Assembly: GCA_019233415.1 (NCBI GenBank)
Contig: JAFAMK010000208.1
Span: 1-10,520 of the forward strand
Length of the DNA: 10,520 nucleotides
Origin: Vulcanimicrobiota bacterium
GTDB taxonomy: Bacteria; Vulcanimicrobiota; Vulcanimicrobiia; Vulcanimicrobiales; Vulcanimicrobiaceae
Reading direction: 5' to 3'
Below, piece by piece: positions 5,237 to 10,520 of the stretch; position 1 is the first letter of the stretch; every line of letters starts with the position of its first letter. The translations under genes and the position numbers were made by a program. The notes beneath the pieces are model-generated. The model was given only the letters and a program-made list of their open reading frames with translations, made no database searches and had not been told where the DNA came from.

Positions 5237-8200
5237 ATGCGAAACGGTCGTCTGCTCTCCGCCGTCGCGCTCCTCGCGACGGCGTTCACGTTGCTGTGCC
5301 TGCCGCGTCCGGCCCTGGCCGCGACGGCTGCCGCCCCGGCGGCGCCGCGCAAGCCGGCGCCGAAGCCCGCCGCGAGCCCGACGCCCGGGCCCGACACCGA
5401 CGGGGTGAAGTTCCGCGCGATCGGCCCGGCCGTCTCGGGCGGGCGCGTCGGGGCGGTGGCCGGGAGCGACCACGATCCGGCGCTGTACTACGTCGGCGGC
5501 GCGGGCGGCGGCGTCTTCAAGTCGACCGATGCGGGCGCGTCGTTCCAGCCCGCCTGGACCGGGCCGCGCTTCGGCGCGATCGGGGCGATCGCCGTCGCGC
5601 CGAGCGACGAGAAGACCGTCTGGGTCGGCACCGGTGAAGCGAACCCACGCAACGACGTCTCGTTCGGCGACGGCGTCTGGCTGACGCGCGACGGCGCGAA
5701 GCACTGGACGCACGTCGGGCTCGAGCGCACCTCGCAGATCGCGAAGATTTTGGTCGACCCGCACGACGCGAACCGCGCGCTCGTCGCGGCGCTCGGCGAC
5801 CCGTGGGCCGACAGCGACGCGCGCGGCGTCTACCTGACGAACGACGGTGGCCGCACCTGGACGCGCACGCTCTACGGCGGCCCGTCGAGCGGCGCTGCCG
5901 ACTTGGCGTGGAACGCGAAGGCACCGCAGACCGTCTTCGCGGCGATCTGGCAGTTCCGCCGCCAGCCCTGGATCGCGCGCAGCGGCGGCCCGAACGATGG
6001 CCTGTACCGCTCGCGCGACGGCGGCCGCACCTGGGCGAAGATCACCGGGCACGGCTTCCCGACCGACACGCTGGGCCGCATCGGCGTCGCGGTCGCGCCG
6101 AGCGACCCGAAGCGCGTGTACGCGGTCGTGCAGTCGAAGCAAGGAACGGTCTGGCGTTCCGACGACGGCGGCGATACGTGGCGCAAGATGTCCGACGACA
6201 CGACGCCCGAGCAGCGGCCGTTCTATTTCAGCCACCTCGCGGTCGACGCGCGCAACGAGAACCGCATCATCTCGCTCTCGATGTACCTGACCGTCTCGAA
6301 GAACGGCGGCCGCACCTGGAAGCACCTGGAGGGCGTGCTCCATCCCGACAACCACGCGATCTGGTGGTCGGGCGACGGCACGCGCATCATCGAAGGCAAC
6401 GACGGCGGCGTCGTGCTCAGCGCGAACGGCGGCGACACGTGGTCGTTCCTCGACCGCATCCCGCTCGCGCAGATCTACCACGTCGGGTTCTCGGCCGACA
6501 AGCCGTACGTGCTGTGCGGCGGGCTGCAGGACAACAGCTCCTGGTGCGCGCCGACGACGTCGCGCAACGGGATCGGGCTGATCGACCGCGACTGGTTCGC
6601 GATCGCCGGCGGCGACGGGATGTACGCCGTTCCCGACCCGCTCGACTCGAATTTGATCTGGACGAACACGCAGGACGGCGTGCTCGGCATCTACGACCAG
6701 AAGGCGCGCCAGAGCATCGACGTCTCGCCGTTCCCGCGCGACGTCTTCACCGCGACCGATTCGCTTGCGCACTCACCGTACCGCTTCAACTGGAACGCGC
6801 CGCTCGCGTTCTCGACCGACGGCAAGACCGCGTACTTCGGCGGGAACGTCGTCTTCGCGACGACCGACCGCGGCCGCCACTGGAACCCGATCAGCCCCGA
6901 CCTGACGCGCAACGAGAAGAACCATCAGCTCGCATCGGGCGGTTCGATCACGCTCGACGTCTCGGGCGCGGAATACTACGACACGCTGCTCGCGCTCGCA
7001 CCGTCGCCGAAGGACGCGAACGTGATCTGGGCCGGGACCGACGACGGGTTCGTGCAGCTGACGCGCGATGGCGGCGCGCACTGGGTGAACGTCACGCCGC
7101 GCGGCTGGCCGAAGTACGGCCGGGTCGAAGTGGTTGAAGCAAGCCCGTATGCGGCCGGCACCGCGTTCGCGATGCTCGACCGCCACGACCTCGGCGACCG
7201 TGCGCCGTACGTCGTCGTCACCGACGACTACGGTGCGAGCTGGCACAGCATCGCCGCGAACTTGCCGCACGACGCGCCCGTGCGCGTGATTCGGCAGGAC
7301 CCGCGCGAATCGAACCTGCTCTACGCGGGAACCGAGAACGCGCTGTGGATCTCGTACGACCGCGGCGCGCGCTGGGAGCAGCTCAAGGCCGGCCTGCCGG
7401 CGGTTCCGGTCTACGACGTGCACGTGCAGCCGACCGCGAACGACCTGCTCGTCGCGACGCACGGGCGCGGCTTCTTCGTTCTCGACGACCTCGCGCCGCT
7501 GCAGCGGCTCGCGTCGGCGCGCCGCGCGGGCGTCGCGTTCTTCCCCGTGCGCGAGGCGACGGTCTGGGCCGGCTGGCCGTCGATCGAGACCGGCGACGGC
7601 GGCTCACTGCCGGCCGACAAGTTCGCGGCGCCGAACGCGCCGGGCGCTGCGGTGCTGACCTTCTACCAGCGCACGAAGGCGAAGGCGCGGCCGTGGATCG
7701 AGATCGCCGACGCGCAGGGCAAGGTCGTGCGCACGCTCAAGGGCTCGTACCCGACCGACGACGGGAAGAAGTGGTACGTCACCAACGATGCGGGACTGAA
7801 CCGCATCACATGGGACGGTAACGAGGACGGCCCCACGCGCTGGTTCGGCACGAGCCTGCAGAACATGGGCCCGACGACCGGCGCCGAGGCGCTGCCGGGA
7901 ACGTACACCGCGCGCGTGCACATCGACGCGCGCACGTTCACGCAGACGTTCACGCTCGTCGACGACCCGACGAGCCCGTGGAGCGCCGACGACCGCGCCA
8001 CGCGGCACACGTTCCTCACGACGCTGTTCGACTGGTACGACGGCGTCGACCGCGCGCTGAACGAAATCGACGCGCGGCTGAAGAAGAACCCGCCCGCCGC
8101 CGAGCGCGCGCGGCTCGTCGCGCTGCGTGATGCGCTGACCTCGAACCCGCTGCACGACGAGGACTCGATCGCGCGCCCCGACCGCATTCGCGAGCGGATC

Positions 8201-8380
8201 GGCGCGCTCGCCGGCCAGCTCGGCGGCGGCCTGCAGCCGCCGTTCGCGCAGCACCAAGCCGCGCTCGACGCGCTCCGCCCGGACGTGTCGGCTGCGTTCG
8301 CACGCATCGCGTCGGTGCTGGGCCCGCGCTACGGCAAGGTCGTCTTCGTGGGTAGACGGATCTCGACGGGTCAGCTGTGA
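5237..8380 (+). CDS. Secreted VPS10/sortilin-like Asp-box (BNR) repeat protein
   Basis: The 1047-residue exported protein belongs to the group often annotated 'VPS10 domain-containing' or 'glycosyl hydrolase (BNR repeat)'. A signal peptide (1-28, ending PALA) is followed by an Ala/Pro linker (29-55) and a large beta-propeller region. Eleven Asp-box motifs start near residues 96, 150, 201, 259, 308, 354, 395, 542, 609, 662 and 706 (for example TNDGGRTW, SRDGGRTW, SDDGGDTW). Asp-boxes are structural turns, so they do not prove hydrolase activity. After about residue 745 (THGRGFFVLDDLAPLQ) comes an Ig-like region with FYQRTKAKARPWIEIADAQGKVVRTLKG, then a helical, charged C-terminus (about 925-1040). 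ATG 5237 has a strong AGGAAGG 8 bases upstream (5222-5228). The stop overlaps the TetR start at GTGA. The substrate is unknown; family members are often considered peptidase- or sialidase-like, but I see no diagnostic catalytic set. Confidence 0.88.
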   Translation: MRNGRLLSAVALLATAFTLLCLPRPALAATAAAPAAPRKPAPKPAASPTPGPDTDGVKFRAIGPAVSGGRVGAVAGSDHDPALYYVGGAGGGVFKSTDAGASFQPAWTGPRFGAIGAIAVAPSDEKTVWVGTGEANPRNDVSFGDGVWLTRDGAKHWTHVGLERTSQIAKILVDPHDANRALVAALGDPWADSDARGVYLTNDGGRTWTRTLYGGPSSGAADLAWNAKAPQTVFAAIWQFRRQPWIARSGGPNDGLYRSRDGGRTWAKITGHGFPTDTLGRIGVAVAPSDPKRVYAVVQSKQGTVWRSDDGGDTWRKMSDDTTPEQRPFYFSHLAVDARNENRIISLSMYLTVSKNGGRTWKHLEGVLHPDNHAIWWSGDGTRIIEGNDGGVVLSANGGDTWSFLDRIPLAQIYHVGFSADKPYVLCGGLQDNSSWCAPTTSRNGIGLIDRDWFAIAGGDGMYAVPDPLDSNLIWTNTQDGVLGIYDQKARQSIDVSPFPRDVFTATDSLAHSPYRFNWNAPLAFSTDGKTAYFGGNVVFATTDRGRHWNPISPDLTRNEKNHQLASGGSITLDVSGAEYYDTLLALAPSPKDANVIWAGTDDGFVQLTRDGGAHWVNVTPRGWPKYGRVEVVEASPYAAGTAFAMLDRHDLGDRAPYVVVTDDYGASWHSIAANLPHDAPVRVIRQDPRESNLLYAGTENALWISYDRGARWEQLKAGLPAVPVYDVHVQPTANDLLVATHGRGFFVLDDLAPLQRLASARRAGVAFFPVREATVWAGWPSIETGDGGSLPADKFAAPNAPGAAVLTFYQRTKAKARPWIEIADAQGKVVRTLKGSYPTDDGKKWYVTNDAGLNRITWDGNEDGPTRWFGTSLQNMGPTTGAEALPGTYTARVHIDARTFTQTFTLVDDPTSPWSADDRATRHTFLTTLFDWYDGVDRALNEIDARLKKNPPAAERARLVALRDALTSNPLHDEDSIARPDRIRERIGALAGQLGGGLQPPFAQHQAALDALRPDVSAAFARIASVLGPRYGKVVFVGRRISTGQL

Positions 8381-8970
8381 CTGCGTTGGATGCACCGCGG
8401 AAGCCGTACGACATCGACTCGCTGACCGACGTCGCGCTGCGCGTGTTCGCGGAGCGCGGGTACGACGGCGCGTCGATGGACGACGTCGCCCGCGCGGCGG
8501 GGATCACCAAGGCGTCGATCTACCACCACGTCAGCGGCAAAGAAGCGCTGCTCGAGCGCGGGCTCGGGCGCGCGCTCGACGCGCTGTTCGCGATCATCGA
8601 GGAGCCCGAAGCGCGCGAGGGCCGCGCGATCGAGCGGCTCCGCCACATCGTCGCGCGTGTCGCCGAGACGACGCTGCAACTGCTGCCGGAGCTGACGGTG
8701 CTGTTCCGCGTCCACGGCGCGTCGAAGAGCGAGCGCGAGGCGGTCGAGCGGCGGCGCGCCTTCGACCGGCACGTCACCGAGATCATTGCCGGCGCGCAGC
8801 GCGACGGCGACGTGCGGCGCGACCTCGACCCGCGGCTCGCGTCGCGGCTGATCTTCGGGATGTCGAACTCGGTCGTCGAGTGGTACCGCAGCGGCACGCT
8901 CAGCCGCGAGACGATCGCGCGCGCGGTCGTGGCGATCGCGTTCGAGGGGATCGCGGCGCGACGCGGCTGA
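8377..8970 (+). CDS. TetR/AcrR-family transcriptional regulator
   Basis: This is a DNA-binding repressor-type regulator of 197 residues, a normal TetR length. The N-terminal helix-turn-helix domain runs from about 12 to 58: ALRVFAERGYDGASMDDVARAAGITKASIYHHVSGKEALL, with the recognition helix near TKASIYHHV (44-52). The C-terminal part (FGMSNSVVEWYRSGTLSRETIARAVVAIAFEGI) resembles regulators of fatty-acid, steroid or phenylacetate catabolism (KstR2/PaaR-like). That resemblance is an impression from a short motif only. Translation starts at GTG 8377 inside the GTGA that ends the Asp-box gene, so the two are coupled. No in-frame ATG lies close by. The regulator may control its own operon, but no operator palindrome is obvious upstream of 5237. 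It converges with the Cro/C1-type regulator gene, with a shared hairpin between them. Confidence 0.9.
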   Translation: MTALDAPRKPYDIDSLTDVALRVFAERGYDGASMDDVARAAGITKASIYHHVSGKEALLERGLGRALDALFAIIEEPEAREGRAIERLRHIVARVAETTLQLLPELTVLFRVHGASKSEREAVERRRAFDRHVTEIIAGAQRDGDVRRDLDPRLASRLIFGMSNSVVEWYRSGTLSRETIARAVVAIAFEGIAARRG

Positions 8971-8984
8971 GCCGGGAGCTCAGC
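8966..8984. terminator. Hairpin holding both stop codons of convergent regulators
   Basis: Perfect 7-bp inverted repeat, gctgagc (8966-8972) and gctcagc (8978-8984), with a 5-base loop. The left arm contains the TGA of the TetR gene (8968-8970) and the right arm spans the TGA of the minus-strand regulator (8982-8980). It probably acts as a compact bidirectional transcript end. There is no T-tract. Confidence 0.5.
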
Positions 8985-9294
8985 GCGTCTCGTCGTCGTC
9001 GTGGAGCCGCGCCAGGCGCTGCTCGAGCGCGGCGACGCGCAGCGAGAGCGCGTCGGCGCCGCCGGGAGTCTCGGCGTCGTCGGTGACGCCGTTCGCCAGG
9101 TACCAGGCGTCGGTGCGCAGCTCTTTGGCGAGCCGCAGCCCGATCACGAAGCTCGCGATCTTCGTCTGCCCGCTCTCCATCTGCCGGACGGCGCCCTCGG
9201 TCACGCCGACGCGCTGGGCGAGCTGCGCGCAGCTCAGCCCGCTCGCCAGTCGCAGTCGTCTCAGGCGCTCGCCGAAGCTCTCCACCCGCGGCAT
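8980..9294 (-). CDS. Cro/C1-type (XRE) helix-turn-helix regulator
   Basis: A small DNA-binding protein of 104 residues. The HTH_3-type domain spans about 7-61: FGERLRRLRLASGLSCAQLAQRVGVTEGAVRQMESGQTKIASFVIGLRLAKELRTDAWYLANG, with the recognition helix at TEGAVRQMESG. The C-terminus (ALSLRVAALEQRLARLHDDDE, about 82-102) looks like a short coiled coil suited to dimerisation. ATG 9294 is chosen because GGGG lies 8 bases upstream, because the domain begins 7 residues later, and because the frame extension further upstream overlaps the preceding small gene and is low-complexity. The preceding gene ends 13 bases upstream, so the pair should be one transcript. The likely binding site is the palindrome at 9529-9552 (inference). 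There is no toxin domain and no nearby phage gene. Confidence 0.85.
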   Translation of the reverse strand: MPRVESFGERLRRLRLASGLSCAQLAQRVGVTEGAVRQMESGQTKIASFVIGLRLAKELRTDAWYLANGVTDDAETPGGADALSLRVAALEQRLARLHDDDETR

Positions 9295-9307
9295 CGGCCT
9301 CGCCCCG

Positions 9308-9505
9308 TCACCGAGAACTGCCCGTATCATCGGGCGGCTGCCAGCCTCGCTCCGGGTATCCCCGCACGTCGAAGCGAGCGAGGACCCAGGGCCGGAGCAT
9401 CGCGCGGTCCTCGCGTTCCAGCCGTTCGATCGCGCGCTGGACCTCTTGCAGGGTGGGGGCCTCGGCGTCGCCGCGGCGGGGTCGAAAACGTTCTGTCGGT
9501 TCCAT
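9308..9505 (-). CDS. Small helical protein (65 aa), antitoxin-like, co-transcribed with the XRE regulator
   Basis: The 65-residue protein starts with ATG 9505. Its core, TLQEVQRAIERLEREDRAMLRPWVLARFD, is predicted helical. It follows the spacing 'I..AIE.L...E...LR.W...FD' that I associate with small antitoxin-like proteins of type II modules. This is a pattern impression, not a domain assignment, and no toxin gene is adjacent. Third codon positions are mostly G/C, which supports real coding. No clear Shine-Dalgarno sequence precedes ATG 9505. An upstream in-frame TTG (9559) would put the operator palindrome inside the gene and is less likely. The stop (9310-9308) is 13 bases before the ATG of the regulator gene. 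Confidence 0.6.
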   Translation of the reverse strand: MEPTERFRPRRGDAEAPTLQEVQRAIERLEREDRAMLRPWVLARFDVRGYPERGWQPPDDTGSSR

Positions 9506-9528
9506 CGGACGCCCGGGCTTCGCCCCCA

Positions 9529-9552
9529 AATATCGAACACCTGTTCGATATT
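9529..9552. promoter_or_regulatory. 24-bp perfect palindrome, SOS-box-like operator
   Basis: The arms AATATCGAACA (9529-9539) and TGTTCGATATT (9542-9552) are perfectly complementary around a 2-base centre. The core TCGAACACCTGTTCGA (9533-9548) fits the mycobacterial-type LexA box TCGAAC-N4-GTTCGA exactly. It is an A+T-rich island in very GC-rich DNA, 23 bases upstream of the small helical gene on the minus strand. A possible minus-strand -35, TTGAAC (9559-9554), abuts it, and a possible -10, GATATT (9534-9529), lies inside it at a 19-base spacing. A bound repressor would therefore block the promoter. It could be a LexA site or the autoregulatory operator of the XRE protein. Confidence 0.75.
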
Positions 9553-9573
9553 CGTTCAATTTTAGGTTCCCAG

Positions 9574-9599
9574 CCCGTCATCCTGAGCTCGTCGAAGGC
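9574..9599 (+). repeat. Dispersed 'PELVEG'-type repeat, copy 3
   Basis: cccgtcatcctgagct / cgtcgaaggc at 9574-9599 matches the repeats at 3265-3319, except for C in place of T in the 'gcttg' stretch (gctcg). It directly abuts the stop codon of the GH25 gene (9602-9600). Relative to that gene, the repeat is in the opposite orientation to copies 1 and 2 relative to ndh. Confidence 0.75.
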
Positions 9600-10259
9600 C
9601 TACTTCTGCAGCATGCTGCGGAGCGCGGTCAGGTCGCCGTTGAAGACGTTCAGGTCGACCGTCTGCCCGGCGACGGAGCCGCTCTCCGAGTACTGCCACG
9701 CCGTCCAGGTGCTCCACGCCGTGATTTGCGGCGGCGGCGGCTGGAGGACCGGGGGCGTGTCGCTCGTCGGCGGCGGCGCCGTGACGCCGGTCAGGTACGA
9801 CGGCACCCAGAGCGGGTGGCCGGAGAACCCCGTCGTGCTGCCGAGCAGCGTCGTCCAACCGTCGTAGCCGAGGTAGATGAAGCAGCGCACGCCGGTCTTC
9901 GCCTCGACGGTCTGGAGAAATTTCGACAGGTTCGCGACGTTGGTCTCCGTGTCGGAGTCGTTGTCGCCCTGGTCGCCGGTCTCGACGTCGACCGCCGCCG
10001 GGAGCGCACCGCTCGTGGCCGGGCACGTCGCGAGGAACGCGTTCGCCTGCGCGACCGGGTCCTGGTCGAAAATGTAATAGTGGTAGCCGCCGCGCAGCAG
10101 GCCGGCCGTCTCCGCGCCCTGCCACTGCGCCGCGAACGACGGCGAGACGTAGCCCGTCCCCTCCGTCGCCTTGATCATCACCCACGAGTAGCCGCTCGCG
10201 CGGACGGTGCCGAGGTTGATCCCGGCCTGGAAGTCGGAGACGTCGATCCCGTTTACCAC
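9600..10259 (-). CDS. GH25 family lysozyme (N,O-diacetylmuramidase)-like protein
   Basis: The enzyme family cleaves the beta-1,4 bond between N-acetylmuramic acid and N-acetylglucosamine in peptidoglycan. The 219-residue protein is close to one bare GH25 domain. NGIDVSDFQ (3-11) carries the conserved Asp6. IKATEGTGY (29-37) follows, and AAVDVE (88-93) holds the DxE pair Asp91/Glu93, the expected catalytic residues. The final strand, WQYSESGSVAGQTVDLNVFNGDL (188-210), is typical. A Pro-rich stretch (about 158-178, TAPPPTSDTPPVLQPPPPQ) interrupts the fold before the last strands. GTG 10259 is chosen because GAGGG lies 7 bases upstream (10271-10267) and the conserved domain begins two residues later; a longer frame upstream to about 10418 gives no signal peptide and overlaps a plus-strand promoter. 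As called, the protein has no secretion signal, so export is unexplained. Confidence 0.88.
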   Translation of the reverse strand: MVNGIDVSDFQAGINLGTVRASGYSWVMIKATEGTGYVSPSFAAQWQGAETAGLLRGGYHYYIFDQDPVAQANAFLATCPATSGALPAAVDVETGDQGDNDSDTETNVANLSKFLQTVEAKTGVRCFIYLGYDGWTTLLGSTTGFSGHPLWVPSYLTGVTAPPPTSDTPPVLQPPPPQITAWSTWTAWQYSESGSVAGQTVDLNVFNGDLTALRSMLQK

Positions 10260-10339
10260 GATCCCACCCTCAGAATAAAGGCGCCAGCCGGCGATGCCGG
10301 GGCGGTTTGACGAGCCGGCGAAGCCGTCCCGCCGGGCCA

Positions 10340-10368
10340 TTGATCCGGCCGGCCCGAGTGGGTATACT
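10340..10368 (+). promoter_or_regulatory. Promoter (TTGATC-17-TATACT) for the right-edge gene
   Basis: TTGATC (10340-10345) and TATACT (10363-10368) are separated by exactly 17 bases; the -10 differs from TATAAT at one position. The predicted start near 10375 leaves a leader of about 36 bases containing GGGAGAGGA (10392-10400), a good Shine-Dalgarno sequence 10 bases before the ATG at 10411. It is one of the best sigma-70-type matches in the window. Confidence 0.65.
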
Positions 10369-10410
10369 CGTGCCTGACCGACCATTCGGTAGGGAGAGGA
10401 CAGCACGCCG

Positions 10411-10520
10411 ATGACCACGACCGCCGCGAATCAGCTCATCGTCCCGCCGGGAGGCTTCACGCCCTACCCGGAGGTGCCGCAGCCCAACATCTTCCCGATG
10501 GAGTGGCGCGTCGAGACGCC
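10411..10520 (+). CDS. Unrecognised protein, N-terminal fragment cut by the window edge
   Basis: ATG 10411 follows a clear promoter and ribosome binding site. The visible 36 residues start MTTTAANQLIVPPGGFTPYP and continue with EVPQPNIFPMEWRVETP. The fragment is rich in Pro and aromatic residues and has no signal peptide or obvious membrane segment. It diverges from the GH25 gene, whose start is about 150 bases away. The family cannot be named from this much sequence. Confidence 0.7.
   Translation, partial: MTTTAANQLIVPPGGFTPYPEVPQPNIFPMEWRVET

Noticed and set aside
4064..6772. 902-codon minus-strand open frame across E1-alpha and the Asp-box gene
   Set aside because: Its residues are almost all Arg, Ala, Asp and Val, as expected for a shadow frame in GC-rich DNA, and it covers two well-supported genes in other frames.
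5803..7137. 444-codon plus-strand frame inside the Asp-box gene
   Set aside because: Arg-rich shadow in another frame of a gene with eleven clear Asp-boxes.
9295..9540. Long N-terminal extension of the XRE regulator
   Set aside because: It overlaps the small helical gene, has low-complexity composition, and the regulator has a good start with a ribosome binding site at 9294.
9001..9867. 288-codon plus-strand frame across the XRE, small and GH25 genes
   Set aside because: No recognisable domain. It runs antisense to three better-supported minus-strand genes and through the palindrome and repeat.
10257..10330. Minus-strand promoter for the GH25 gene
   Set aside because: A TATTCT-like hexamer near 10275-10280 has no acceptable -35 at 16-19 bases, so I do not list it.
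1..10520. tRNA, rRNA, riboswitch or insertion sequence
   Set aside because: On reading the intergenic stretches (all under about 150 bases) I saw no cloverleaf, rRNA segment, transposase or terminal inverted repeats; a dedicated search could still find a small RNA.

Overview
The window is GC-rich and gene-dense, with codon third positions almost all G or C. Start codons are often GTG, and several neighbours overlap by four bases (GTGA or ATGA). These traits and the gene content (secreted Asp-box/VPS10-like protein, type II NADH dehydrogenase, dispersed 'cctgagcttgtcgaagg' repeats, a mycobacterial-type SOS-like palindrome) suggest a free-living high-GC bacterium. Candidatus Eremiobacterota, Chloroflexota or Actinomycetota would all fit. 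This placement is weak: no rRNA or other phylogenetic marker is present.

Left part (1-4141). A minus-strand pair encodes an M50 site-2-type membrane protease (517-1359) and, overlapping its stop, an unrecognised protein that runs off the left edge (1-520). Head to head with the protease, and overlapping its start, a plus-strand pair encodes a peptidoglycan amidase-like protein (1351-1932) and a type II NADH:quinone oxidoreductase (1929-3278), joined by ATGA. The oxidoreductase stop codon lies inside the first of two tandem repeat copies. A TTGACA-17-TAGGCT promoter follows, apparently driving a leaderless DUF4097-like beta-repeat protein (3362-4075). Two hairpins then close the plus-strand block.

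Middle part (4126-8984). A minus-strand branched-chain 2-oxoacid dehydrogenase E1-alpha-like gene (4126-5148) stands without an E1-beta partner. It diverges from a large secreted protein with eleven Asp-box repeats (5237-8380). That gene is coupled through GTGA to a TetR-family regulator (8377-8970).

Right part (8966-10520). A hairpin holding both stop codons separates TetR from a convergent minus-strand pair: a 65-residue helical protein (9308-9505) and a Cro/C1-type regulator (8980-9294). Upstream of that pair is a perfect 24-bp palindrome whose core is a mycobacterial-type SOS box. Next come a third repeat copy and a GH25 lysozyme-like gene (9600-10259). A good plus-strand promoter then leads into an unrecognised gene cut by the right edge (10411-10520).

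Most of the window is ordinary housekeeping or accessory content. The strongest candidate for something undescribed is the palindrome-controlled small-protein/regulator pair at 8980-9552. Secondary points are the leaderless promoter, the repeat copies tied to gene ends, the orphan E1-alpha, and the TetR gene coupled to the Asp-box protein. There is no intergenic stretch longer than about 150 bases.
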